From Udeniomyces pyricola (lineage: Eukaryota > Basidiomycota > Tremellomycetes > Cystofilobasidiales > Mrakiaceae): a stretch of DNA of 64,000 nt. This document shows positions 38,201 to 52,900 of this stretch, piece after piece. Position numbers and translations under genes: made by a program. The notes under the pieces are model-generated. The model saw only the letters and a program-made list of their open reading frames with translations, did no database searches and had not been told where the DNA came from. Location of the stretch: positions 698,487 to 762,486 of the forward strand of contig BCIK01000008.1 in NCBI GenBank assembly GCA_039545295.1, given 5' to 3'. The stretch's first letter is position 1; the number at the start of each line of letters is the position of its first letter.

Positions 38201-39289
38201 ATTGAGCTTTACTAGCGGTACGTTTGATGATGGAGCCTCTACAAAGCAAGTCGAGGAAAAACAGATAAATGAATAAGCAAACGACCGCAGTTGGTTGACG
38301 AGATTCTTGTGGGTACTCACGTGCCGAATTCGTCATCATGTCGAGGCGTTGATTCTCGACTTTGTGAGCGCTCGCTGTCCCGGATAGACAAGACAGAACG
38401 CGATCTCGACTCGCGGGACGTGCCGTCGTGAGGCGAGAGCAAACCAGTCGTTGACGAGGCCTCGGTAGGAGGAAGCAATCCTGCAAGATTGAAGCCCAAG
38501 GACACACAAGGAATTAGGCTTGGTACGCATGCTTCAATCCCCGGGTGGAGAATACGTCGACTCAACTAACCATGCTGCTGCCTTCTCTCCCTCAGTCCCG
38601 TCTTTTCCCCGTAAGCGGCCCATTCTCTCTCCTCTAGTCTTTCCTTGGCGTCAAGTCTCTCTGTGTTCTCCCTTTCCTCGGCCTGCTTGCGCGTAACGAC
38701 GTCCAAGAGCGCTTCCTTGAAAGGTCTGTAGTGCGCAAGCGCGACGCGTCGAAGAGAAGAAGCAAAAGAAAAAGGGGAATGGGCGACGTTGAGTTTGAGC
38801 GAGGAAAGGATGCATGATGGAGCTTGGTTGGTGGCTCTTACCTGTGATCCGAGTCGGGAATACTTGAGAAGGAGATAAAAGAAGCAGAAGGAATGACACG
38901 TCAGAACCCAGCTGATGAAGACCTGTCGTGCTTTCGAAAAAGGAGCAAGATCTCTGGACGAACCCATGACGCCGTCGCTTCTCCCTACAGAAGATGATGC
39001 ACAATCGGACAGAGATGTTTTGTATCAGCATGGTAGATCCGAGACAAGGAGAGACGAGTGGACGTTAAGATTCGACTGACAGTCGGTACTTGGAGGCTTT
39101 GGAGTGGAGACTCCAGGTCTGTTTGGCTTTGACAGCCCAAAACGCGAGGACGGCGAGGAGGAGGAACCAGATCCATGTCGGAAGGCTCGCGAGGAGGGAT
39201 GGCGAGGGCTGATCGAGGTGGGATGGGTGAAAGACACGTTGGGTGAGATCGGAGGATGAGTGATGAGGCGGCGACTGGGAACGAGGCAT
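35240..39289 (-). CDS. Transmembrane FxFG-repeat protein, probable nuclear pore protein
   Basis: Eight exons: 39289-39081, 38984-38964, 38862-38842, 38725-38571, 38480-38321, 38238-37552, 37420-37264 and 37174-35240, giving 1114 residues, all in frame. One strong membrane span lies at about 35-55 (LLASLPTWIWFLLLAVLAFW). A basic segment (KYRLEKRRRHGIPDSDHRPF, about 67-86), assembled across two 21-nt exons, and a charged probable coiled coil follow. The middle is acidic and Ser-rich. A conserved-looking block (DPNGLRFREG, VERWVTEPEFKELKAQRALAW) comes next, then a basic SPYASPYKAQRS region. The C-terminal 500 residues hold about 16 FG motifs, nearly all FxFG (FSFG, FTFG, FAFG), spaced by Ser/Ala/Gly/Pro, ending GMFSFGGAK. 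FxFG repeats bind karyopherins in nuclear pores. A membrane span plus a C-terminal FG domain is the plan of animal POM121. A split into two genes is the main alternative. Confidence 0.8.
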
Positions 39290-39496
39290 GATGTAGGGAT
39301 ATGATGGATGGATATGGTGGAGGAGGAACAGGAACAGTCCACAGATTGAAGTCTCAACCAGAACAGGTAACTTGCACAGCCTTATCACACTGTGTCACAC
39401 AGTAATACACACACTCATCACACGCAATAGAATCAAGCACACCCCTCTACACGTGAACACACACCCATACACACGACGACACCCATCCGATTCACC
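39290..39496. promoter_or_regulatory. Divergent promoter region, FG-repeat protein / SAM35-like
   Basis: Only 207 bases separate two divergent start codons. The plus-strand side is rich in CA and AC dinucleotides. No TATA box is clear. Confidence 0.5.
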
Positions 39497-41573
39497 ATGC
39501 AGGCATCCCTACCTAGTCTCCCCCCTTCCATCACCCAATGGATCCCCTCCTTCCCACTCTACCGATACGAATCCCCAAACTCACCTCATCTTGCCGCTCG
39601 CTCAGAAACCCCCGTCCTGCTTGTGCGTGTCCATACTCGCTCACTCTCTCTACCTTCATTCTTCCAGCCCTTCGACCCAAACACATCATTATCCACACTC
39701 ATAGAGAAAGAGAAAAACACAAACAGATGCAAAATAAATCAATAAATGCGCATCACGATAAACACACCTTCCCTCATCTATCTCGAAACCCAAATCACGT
39801 CCCAAATGCACTCAACGAACAAGACCGTTTTGACTAACCTCTCCACACTAACCCTCCTGTCCTTTTCCTCCACCTCTTGTTCCGAACCATCATATATATA
39901 TATGTATATATATATATGCATATTCCGACTTGACTCTAGATCTCCTCACCTCTCTCATCCTCTCCGTACCCTTGGGCGTCCTCATGTCCACGCAGTCTGC
40001 GAGCCCAGCTGCTTTTCCTCCTCGCCAACGTCCCGGAGATCGCCTACCAACCTTGGGGGGATGAAGCAAGTGTTCCTGGCGGTAAGGCTTCAACCCCCCC
40101 CCCCCCCTTCCCGCGCCCTTCTTCCTCCTCTACCCCCTTTCCTCCTCCAACAGAAGAAACGCATCTCGTTCTCATCGGAAGACACTGGGGCACTTAGACT
40201 GACCCCCCCCCCCAAACTGGCCCCTTCCTACCGTCCGGTCGTTCCCTTCTTTCATTTCCTTCACCAGGTTCTCTTCCGACCTTGACTCTTCCCACCTCAC
40301 CTACGCCAACCCTCCTCTCAGCCTCCGAGATTCGACCCTGGCTAGACCATCACCACCCCATCTACCCTCCTTCAACCCCTTTCCATGGCTACTCTGACGC
40401 TGAAGCCGAGACGGAAGCTCGTGCTTTCGGAAGACTCGTAGAGGACAAGATCTATACCGCTATCGTACGTGTGTGTTTCATTTGAATTTTATTTTATTTC
40501 TTCTCTTTTACTTTTTCAAATCGTACGAGTGGTCCCAGTCTATCGTCGGTCGGTTTGGGGAACAGAGACAAGGGATATGTCCCCAGGAGACCGTGATGTT
40601 TGCTGGGATTTCCACCTCGGTGACCACGACGTTTCTTTCCGAAAGATCTTCTATAATCTCTTCCTCACATGTCGTATACCATAGCATCAAAGCTTTGACT
40701 CGTCCATTACTGACCAACTTCCCTTCTGCACCACCTCTCCTGCCTTTTTTACTCAACCCATCCCACCTATAGCTCTCCCTCTCCCCAACTTCCTCCTCCC
40801 TCTCTCGACTCCTCCCCCTCCTCCCTCAACCTCCACCCCCTCTCGCAGGTCTCTCCTCCATCCTCCCATCCCTCCTCTTCTCGACCCCTACTGGGACCAC
40901 TGATCCATCCAGTACGAGCCTACGCAAGTTTGATCTCGAAGCCGTCAGACGGGAAGGCATCGAGGCCCTTCAAGCGCTTGCTACTCGCTTGGTCGCCAAC
41001 ACTACTACTCCTCGAGGCAACAAGTCGGAGAAAGAGAGATCGACGACGTGGTTTTTGAAGTCAGCGTACGTTTGAGAAGGGATTGTTTTGCTACTTGGAC
41101 ACACACCCTCACATTCACCCACCCACCCACACCCCCACCCACCCTTTGCCTTTTTTGTTGTTGTTGTTGTTGTTATTTACTCTCTTCTTGCTTTTCCTTC
41201 TCTCTCCTTCTCTCTCTCTCTCTCTCCTTTTTTCGTCATACTTTCTCAACCTCGAACCTCACTTCCTTTTCTTGTCTCTAACTCTCTACTGACTCCACAA
41301 AAAAAACTACTTCCTTGCTTCCCTTTACGCTCTCCTCTCATCTTCCCCTTCCTCCCTCCATTTCCCCTTTTTCACCCTTGCATTAGTTCCCCAACCCCTC
41401 TCGACTGCCTCATCGCCTCCCACCTCTTCATCATCCTCCACTCCTCCTCTTCCTCTCCCTCCAACGCCCTCCGACACACCGTCACGACCGCCGAAAACGG
41501 GATCTTGGTCGAGTATACGACAAACGTCATGCAGGCGTTGGACGCTCGTCGGACGGGGGCGCATCCTCGTTGA
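39497..41573 (+). CDS. SAM35/metaxin-like subunit of the mitochondrial sorting and assembly machinery
   Basis: Five exons: 39497-39622, 39940-40081, 40268-40464, 40773-41065 and 41387-41573, giving about 314 residues. The N-terminal part has the thioredoxin-like metaxin/Sam35 pattern: FPLYRYESPNSP, PVLLISSPL, WASSCPRSLRAQLLFLLANV and LPTLTLPTSPTPTLLSASEI. Later come LAGLSSILPSLLF, an EAVRREGIEALQALATRL helix, and the diagnostic SPTPLDCLIASHLFIILHS. Such proteins sit on the cytosolic face of the mitochondrial outer membrane and help insert beta-barrel proteins. The intron between exons 3 and 4 is 308 bases and may hide a further small exon, since the sequence there is a few residues short. The C-terminus ends at ARRTGAHPR just before a spot with N bases beside a G run, so it may be incomplete. 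Confidence 0.75.
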
Positions 41574-41629
41574 GCCTTATATAAGCGTCNNGGGGGGGGG
41601 GGGGGGGTTCTTGACGTTCCCCCAATGGC

Positions 41630-41818
41630 ATGGGCTGGTCCGAGACGTACGTCAGTAGGATCAAGTCGGATGAAGGTTTGGTTGAGGAGGGTCGTTCGAT
41701 GATGGATTTGGTCTATGACGTCGTAAGGTGGTGGTATAGATATACGCAAAGAGACTTGAATGCGGTAGGACGGGCCTGGCGGGGGAAGGGGGCGGGGGGG
41801 GGGGNGGAAGGGGACAAT
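41630..41818 (+). other. Protein-like open frame downstream of SAM35-like gene
   Basis: The plus-strand frame reads RIKSDEGLVEEGRSMMDLVY followed by DVVRWWYRYTQRDLNAVGRAW, a plausible helical, amphipathic sequence. It is bounded by ambiguous bases and G runs on both sides. It could be a missing C-terminal exon of the SAM35-like gene or the remnant of another gene. Confidence 0.35.
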
Positions 41819-42032
41819 TGATAAAGCGCTGTATATCCTCGCATCAAAAAAAAACCAAAAAAACCGAAAGAACGAAATGAATTCGAACCACCCATCCTAA
41901 ACGAGAAAAAACTTTCGATGAAGAGCCCTGTTGAGAAAAATTTATCTTCTTTCTATTTTTTTTTAAAAAAAAAGAAGATGGAAACATAACCTGATGCGAT
42001 TTTGAATCCATGCATATGTACCCTCTATTGTG

Positions 42033-42055
42033 ATATATATATATATATATATATA
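42033..42055. repeat. (TA)n repeat
   Basis: About eleven TA units between the SAM35-like gene and UGP1. Confidence 0.85.
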
Positions 42056-42569
42056 CATATATACAAGTGTATTGCCGTGTAGTACCTTTTGAGTACCTGC
42101 GCAAAATGTTGGTCGTCCCTTCCACTTCATTCATTCCCATCCGAGTTAAACCATATACTACGACTACTCCTCTACGGGTTTCCAAGATACGAAGCTCATC
42201 CCCCACGTGTGCGCGGTAGTCAACGTACCCGCCGTACGTCAGATTTTTTTCTTCTTCTTTTTCCTTCTTTCTTTTTCTTCCTTTTTTTTTGCTTTGCAGT
42301 CGATTTTTTTTTTCAAAGTCAATTCGAAAAAACCGTATTCATTCATCCAGAAACCAAGAGAGAAGAGAAAAAAAAAAATGGGAAAAGGAAGTGATGAGAA
42401 GAAAAGAACCAAAGGATACTGATAGATCCAGACCGCACAAAAAAAAAAAAGAGATGAGGGAAGGAGGGAAAAGAAAAGGTCCAAGCAGGTGGTGGCGAGG
42501 GGAGAAAACAAGGAGGGGAAAGTTTTTGTTTTTGTTTTCGTTTTGCTTTTTTTGTGTGTGTGTTTCCAT

Positions 42570-45911
<3,342 letters not shown>

Positions 45912-46932
45912 GGTGAAGCGAGATTGGGTAGTGGGAAGGGGAGGAAGGCAGGAAGGGGGAAGAGGGAGATGGTCGGGGGGAAAGGGTTCCAACAAGGCCA
46001 AACCGCCGGAGAAGAGGAAGGGGCGATGGTGCGGGGGAATATGTGGGGAAACGAAGCGGAACTCATGTGTGCGAGTTCAATCAAGTTCAATGTGAGGGCC
46101 ATGTTTTTTTTTTCTGTTTTTTTTTTCTCTTTCCCTTTCCCTTGATGCTTCCCGCCACCTACACTTCATCCCTTCGATTCCTCCGACCGTCCGTTTCCGG
46201 TTCATCTTGCGCACGTGGACTATCATGTCCTAGTTCTGGATGCAAATCCCTCGTCACTGACCTATAGATTGAGCAAGACGCTGCTGCCAACGTCGACCCA
46301 TCCCGCCGATTCATCGCGCGACATCATGCATCACCCCTCCCGAGACGTGAATCGGTCGTCCCGCACGCGCTCTCGACTCGACGCGAGCGCGCTCATCATA
46401 TCAATTCCACTTGTTCACAGCGCGCACACCAAAGTCTCGCCTTTCGTCTCCTCCGGATCCGGATCCGCGCCGAGTCCACTGTCGATTTACATTCCGAATA
46501 ACAAATACACAAGCCCATGTCATTTCTATTGGAGAGATCAATCGCCAAAAAAGATATAAAGTTTATCGACGACAGCAAAGCGATAGATAGAGAGAGAGAG
46601 AGGAAGAGAAAGAGCGCGGAGACCGATAAAAAAAAAGTACGCGCGCCGGGGGGGAGGGGGTCCAATGTTCAGCAGTGTATGTATATATACTGCGGTTTGT
46701 TGATTGATGATCGATGATCAATGAACGACCCTCTTCTTGTCCCCGGTTCACCCTGCATGCAAACAACGGCCACCAACCAACCTCACATCAACGAAGAGGC
46801 TTACAGTCCAATCCAGCTATGCATCTAGGTTCTTCCTCCCCTTCGCTTTTGGACCCTTTGCGCCCGTTGAGTCCATCAAGATTCAGTCCGCCCCCCTGCC
46901 CACCCCCAACTATCGTGCGTTTTCCTATGCGA
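45912..46932. other. UGP1 upstream region and 3' flank of the phosphatase gene
   Basis: About 1 kb with two adjacent T runs near 46105-46127 and A/G-rich sequence at 46580-46640. Both neighbours are on the minus strand, so the UGP1 promoter lies at the left end. No exon is supported. Confidence 0.55.
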
Positions 46933-49327
46933 TCACAGAGGCACTCGACGGACGACCATCGGAACCATCTCGCCTGGAGCGGAAGATGTGGAACAAGTGA
47001 GGGAACAAGGTCAGAAATCGTCTCGGCAACGTGTTGGGCTGAGAGCCTACGGAGGTTTTCGATACATACCAGTCACGATCGGGCCTGGGATGGTTTGCGT
47101 GTGGATATAACCGAGATTGAAGGGGCGTGGAGACGAGTCAGCGTACAGAAAGGGAGGCCGCAGAAGGAATATAGATGAACATACACATAGGGTGGTTAAG
47201 AACTAGTTGATTGAATCAACGAAAATTAAGAACCGAGCAGAAGCGCGTTGGAAAAGGATAGAAAAAGAATCAGGTCGTTAATCATCTTTCTCGAACCAAA
47301 CTGCGTACGAGAGAGTGTATGTATTCTCTAAGATAGGCTTTGGACGAGACATGAAATGCTACATACCAGCGAATGCCACGCGCATGATACTGTTTCCACG
47401 AAGCAAGTCAGTCAGAGGGGAGAGTAAAGGCAAAATATGGGCCATTGTCAAAACGCTTCCTGGCACCATCTATCAAACACCGGATTACCCTGATCACACA
47501 GGTTGAGGGACAGCTTCAACGTACCCAGCATGCGCCGTCAAGCTGACATAAGTGTCTTCCTCCTTCCAAATCGTATCAAACGCCTGGAAGATCCGATCGA
47601 AACATGACTGGGGCGACTCATGCTCATCCGGCATGAACCGGAGGTCGTCCTCGGGCATCGAGTCGGGGTAGATAATGTTGGGGAACTCGGCTTTGATCTC
47701 GGAAGTTGGACGACGCTTATCACAGGTGTTCATGCCACTGCCAGAGAGAGGGGAGGGAAGATGAACGGAAAGTGAAAGGTGAAGTGATACAAGATAGGAT
47801 GCAAAATCGGTATCGAAAAGATGTGTATCAGCTCCAGCCGTCGGTCCTTCAACTGCAAGACAAGGTGCTTTATCGCAAAACGACGTGTTTCAACCCACCA
47901 GACCTCCCGTATCAGCTCCAAAGCCCTCACTTCGGCCCCCTTGGCCTCGGGTCCCTTGCCCTGAGCAGCCCAGACCCCCTCCCAACTGAGCAAGCACGTG
48001 CGAAGCGTCCGCCTCAAAGGAGACGCCCACCATTTGGTCGGCAGAGGAATCCCGTGGTCGGTCTCGGCGACCCAGGCTTTGGAAAGAGATTGGGCTTGAC
48101 CTTCACCAATGGAGGTCAGGTAGGGATCAGGACCTGAAAGGTACAAATTGGATGGATGAGAAATGGGCAAATGGGAAGAGGTCGTCGTCAACCTACTGCG
48201 GTCGGGTCGTTTTGAGGCAATGAACGACCTAACCCAGCGTGCGTGTTGGCAATCGACGTACCCCAGACAAGCGTGCCATCCGTGTTCTTCCTCGCCCATC
48301 CTCCATCGCAATCCCAAGTGCCCTCTTTGGTGTACTTGACTTCGGCGACGTTGTGGAAACCTTGGCCGTGGCGACCGAACCACAGGACTTTATATTCGAC
48401 ACCTTCGGGGGCGCCCGCTTGGAGATCTGGACAGAGGAAGGGAAAGACGAATAGACCGGTTCGAGTAAGAGATATATTCCAGAGATATGTGGATGATATC
48501 GGACAGCCCTGCATAAAACGATGAGGAAGTCGGCAGAGAGTATTCGGAGGAGCGCGATGGACGCAAATGGAAGAGAGATAGAAAAGCACGGTTCGGGCCT
48601 ACGAACCCGAGATCTGCTTCTTGAAGGTGCTCCAGCGGTTGGGTGATTCGTCGAGTAGGCCAAAGGATTTGTCGAGGCTTCTTTCGGCACTGATGAGAGG
48701 ACGAGAGACGAGTGGAGTAGAGTAAGTGAGAATGAGGGATAAGTTCAGACGTCAGACGATCAACTGGCGAAGGACGTAGGGGTTGGATATGACGAGGAAC
48801 GCCGGATGCGGGGAGACATGGACGAGAAGGGAGGGGGGGAGGGGCCCATGAGATGGTTCAAGATGAACGGATGATAGTTACCTAATGACAGGAGCAATAT
48901 CGTCTTGGTGAAAATATCCAGCGACGTGCTGTTGGTCGAACAATCGGGAGAGAAGGAAAGCGCATGTAGACCGTGGTGAGCATGATGGAATGGGGAGGGA
49001 AAGGGGAAGGGGGGGGGGGGGGGGGGGGGGGGAGAGAGAAACATGGACGAGATCTTCCAGGATACTTGCCGTGTGTGCATATGGGCTTACTGACTAGTTT
49101 CGCGTTTCTTTTTCGATTTCTCTTCTTTGATGAAAAGCGCGAGGGCTTGGTGGGGGGCTAATGGAAGTTCAGGGGGGTAGGGAGGAGGGGGGGGGGGGGG
49201 GGGGGGGGGGGGGAGATGAACAGGCCAAAACCAGCGAGACAGAAGGGGGAACAGCCAGAAGACTGACCTCGTATTTGTAGGCGGCCGGGAAGGAAGGAGT
49301 CATGTCGGGGGTGACGATGAAGGACAT
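46933..49327 (-). CDS. PMU1-type histidine phosphatase (phosphoglycerate mutase-like)
   Basis: Nine exons: 49327-49268, 48928-48882, 48689-48607, 48426-48262, 48133-47899, 47737-47525, 47389-47367, 47084-47070 and 46973-46933, giving 293 residues, close to yeast Pmu1. The catalytic RHG motif is in WFGRHGQGFHN (R82-H83-G84). PDPYLTSIGEGQAQSLSKAW follows, then WWASPLRRTLRTC, CGMNTCDKRRP, a His in LTAHAG (about 266), and TGEMVPMVV near the end. Members of this branch remove phosphate from small molecules, with a phospho-His intermediate; the substrate here is unknown. Three exons near the 3' end are tiny (23, 15 and 41 nt). Intron 1 holds two runs of 24 and 27 G on the plus strand (C on the sense strand). 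The 15-nt exon is inferred from frame and the restored C-terminal motif. Confidence 0.9.
49009..49032. repeat. Poly-G run, first of two in phosphatase intron 1
   Basis: About 24 G on the plus strand, which is poly-C on the sense strand of the gene. Confidence 0.85.
49187..49213. repeat. Poly-G run, second of two in phosphatase intron 1
   Basis: About 27 G on the plus strand, which is poly-C on the sense strand. It lies 55 bases from the donor. Confidence 0.85.
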
Positions 49328-49965
49328 GGTGAAAGAGAGAGAGCGAGAGAGCGAGAGAGAGAGAGAGAGACGCGAAGGATGAAGACGACAGACGCAGGCA
49401 GACACTGGAGCAGATCGAAGGGGTCAACTTGGGTCAACTACTGAGATATACGTATGGGAGGAAATGAGATGGTCGCAGCTTGAGCCGGTCGCAGCTTGAG
49501 CCAGTCGAACCTTTTTCTCCACGGCAGCAAACCCGAGATGCAGAGTGTTGTGTATAAATTCCATGTACATACATAACGATTCACGAGTCATGGGGCATGC
49601 AGCATATATATATATATATATGTGTGTGTGTGTATATGTATATGTATATGTTTATACAACATCCAGCCTATAATCGAGTGTCATGAGGCCAACGCCACCT
49701 GTGTTCCAACCGTACATATAGACGATGGTCTCAGAACTGGCTTGTAAAAATGGCAAGAAAGCAGACAAACAAATGACAAAATGGATGTAAAATAATATAT
49801 GGGTGACGACGTGGATGTGCCGGGCCGGTTCCGCAACCGCTTTTCGATTGGAGCTGCCCTCTCGAGCTCGAGCTTCTTAATTCTTTGCCCCTTGTCGCCT
49901 TGCCGCATCTTCACCTCCCCAACTGCACGCCTCTACCCATCACATCCCCATTCCATCTCATCACC
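49328..49965. promoter_or_regulatory. Divergent promoter region, phosphatase / FGGY kinase
   Basis: 638 bases between divergent ATGs. It contains an AG-rich stretch next to the phosphatase start, two near-identical short copies of GTCGCAGCTTGAGCC at about 49472-49502, and a TA/TG microsatellite. No other element is assigned. Confidence 0.5.
49604..49650. repeat. Compound (TA)n(TG)n microsatellite
   Basis: A TA tract followed by TG and TATG units, in the divergent promoter region. Confidence 0.85.
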
Positions 49966-52900
49966 ATGTCACCCAGCCCACCTCCCGGACCATACTATAT
50001 CGGCTTCGATGTCGGCACCGTAAGAGGCTTTCCTTTGTACCTGCCAACTCAAACGCAAACAAGAAAACCAAAACCAAAACCAAAACACGTCATCATTCCA
50101 CTCACCTACCTCTCTTTCCTCTTCTCTTTATCTCTCTCTCTCTCCTCCCCTCTTCCCCTCTTCCCCTCCTCCTCTTCTGCTCTTCTGCTCTCGCCGCTGG
50201 CTGATCCTCTCAGGGATCAGCACGTGCAGCTCTCCTCACTTCTTCCGGGCAACTGCTCGCCGAATCTGTCCATGAGACCACCACATTCCGCGACCCCTCG
50301 GACCACACCATCTTCGAGCAATCTCTCACAGGGTTCGCTCTCTTCTTTCATTCATCTTCTTCGCTCTTGCACTCGACACGCCTGCTGGGATTCCATGAAT
50401 TACATTGCTCGTTGAGCGATTTGGCTGATGATGCTTCTCGACGTTCTTCTCAGCATCTGGGCTGCTATCGCTGCCTCATCCAACGACGTTCTCGCCTCGT
50501 CGGGGGTGGACCCCAAGCAAGTCAAGGGCGTTGGGTTCGACGCGTAAGATAGAGATCCTCCTCCCCCCCCCCGCCTTCCCTCTCTTCCCGCTCCCATTTC
50601 TTTCTTTCCTTCCACACCTCATCTCTCGAGCATATCGCCTTAATATGACTTCAATTGACGACCTCATCGTTGCACATGTAGTACCTGCTCTCTGGCCGTG
50701 GTTGACGGTGAAGGCCGACCCATCCAAGTAAGCAAAGGACCCGACCTCGGCAAGCCTTATGATCTCGCTTCGACTAAAGAGGGCGACGACCGGAGCTGTA
50801 TCCTTTGGGCCGGTCAGTAATAGTTGGCTCCAAGCTTTGTGTAGTTTTCATTCCTCAATCTGGCTGGTATCCTCGCGTCGATACTGCCAAGCCTCCCTCG
50901 ACGTTGAGGATTCCACACATATCGATGGACGCCTATTAGGGCCATAAGCTGACGTCATAGCATCGTTTCTACCGGTTCCTCCCTCACCTCGACATGGCAA
51001 CCTCTACAGACCACCGAGCGGAGAAGGAAGCCAAACTCATCAACGAGTCTGGTAGCAGCGTCCTCGACTATGTTGGTGGAACCATGAGTGTGAGTGGTTC
51101 GATATCTGCATCGAAATGAGCGCCGAGAATCAGAAACGAGGAGGAAAAGAAGCGTTACAGTCATTTCGGGTCCCGCCTCATGCTTGTGTACATACGCATT
51201 CTGCGCTTCTCTCCTTGGCTGTGCCATCTTAGAGGCAGAAGAGGTGGCTCAAAGACATGGAACTTCCTTTGGGTTGGAAGATGGGTATCAATGGGGACGT
51301 GAGGCCAACTCAACTCGCCTCCAAAAGCCAAACAGAACGGGATCTACGTAGCAACGACGCCAGACATCTCAACGGACCCAGCGGCTGATTTTGTAACGTT
51401 TTCTTTTGTTATCATACACAAAATCAGCTCGAGATGGAGATTCCCAAGACACTCTGGCTCAAGAACAACATGGCCCCCGAGCGATTCTCACAATGCTTCT
51501 TTTATGATCTGCCCGATTACTGTGAGTATCCTGCTGTCAGCCAAAACCTCGCCTTTTTATTTCCCTTCCTACCGCCGGATGAGTTTATGTCAACGGCTGT
51601 TTGGCTAATGGAATTTTCTTGGGTTCTCGCTGTCCTGTCCTACTTCTTTCCTCATTTTAGTGACTTTCCGTGCGACGTCCAACCCTGCACGATCCTCCAA
51701 TTCCCTCGTCTGCAAGTTCTCTTATGTTCCTCCCGATGCGACGACGCCTCCCTCGGCCGGCTGGAACAACGACGGCTTCCTCGAGAAGATTGGACTTGGA
51801 GAGCTCGTTGAGCGAGGCTTGGGTGCCCTTGGCGGGAAGACCGGAGAGATCTTGAAGGGAGGCGAAGGAGCGTTGCAAGGAGAGGGTAAGGAAGGGCTGG
51901 TCATGACGGCCGGTTTGCCAGTTGGATCGGGGCTTTCGGAGAAAGCGGCCGGGGAACTTGGTCTGGCGGTCGGAACGGCTGTCGGATCGGGTGTCATTGA
52001 TGCGTGTAAGATCACGTTTATAGTTTCATTTTGGTTTCTTCTCACTTATTGTGGGAACGATGCTCAATCGGTAGACCAGGAATCCTGATGTGCCCTTTTA
52101 CTACCCCCTTCGTCTTTTCCTACATCTATAACCCGTCCCCCTTCCCNCNCCCCCCCCCCCTCCCCCCCTCCTTGACTTACCTTCTATCCCTTCACGTACC
52201 CTTTTCATCCAATACAGACGCTGGTTGGATCGGTACTGCCGCCGCCTTGTCCACTTCCGAACACGATCCCAACCCCGAAGAGACTCTGCGAACGCTTAAG
52301 CACCCAGAACTCAAGGAGTCTGGACATCGACTTGCCGCCGTTGCTGGAACCAGTACGTTTCCACCGAAAGAAGGGAGAGACGATAGAGACGTATTGTCAA
52401 TAGAGAACAGCTTGGCTGATTGCGAATTTGTTTGTTTTTCTACTTTGATCATGTGAACTACGTTAGGTACCTGTCATATCGTGCAGTCGCCCGAGGGCGT
52501 ATTTGTAGATGGTGTCTGGGGCCCTTACAAGAATGCTATCGTTCGTGTATCTGCCTCTCAGTCCCTTCGTACCCTTGGAGCCTGACACTGACGTTGGTTG
52601 CCTTCTCTCAACCCCTTTCATTCTCGTATCGCCTTTTCCTACCTCTAGTTCCCTGGGTGGTGGATGAACGAGGGCGGCCAATCCTCAACCGGTCAACTCA
52701 TCGACTTCATGATCAAGACCCACCCAGCGTACCCTCAGCTCGTCGAGCTCGCCAAGGCTCAAGGCAAGAACATGTTTGATATCCTCGGAGAGAAACTCGA
52801 GGAGATGAGAGTCCAGAGGGGGTGTGCGACGTTGACGCACCTGACGAGGGATTTGCATTTGGTTAGTCATCAAGGGTTCCTTGTCTACTTTTTTTTTTTT

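Larger units (their letters stand above)
41574..42569. other. Convergent 3' flanks of SAM35-like gene and UGP1
   Basis: Contains N bases at 41590-41591 and 41805 beside G runs, the protein-like frame at 41630-41818, a TA repeat at 42033-42055, and T-rich then A-rich sequence near UGP1. No RNA gene is recognised. Confidence 0.55.

Noticed and set aside
49472..49502. Two copies of GTCGCAGCTTGAGCC as a possible operator-like repeat
   Set aside because: Only two short copies are present; this is too little to assign a regulatory role.
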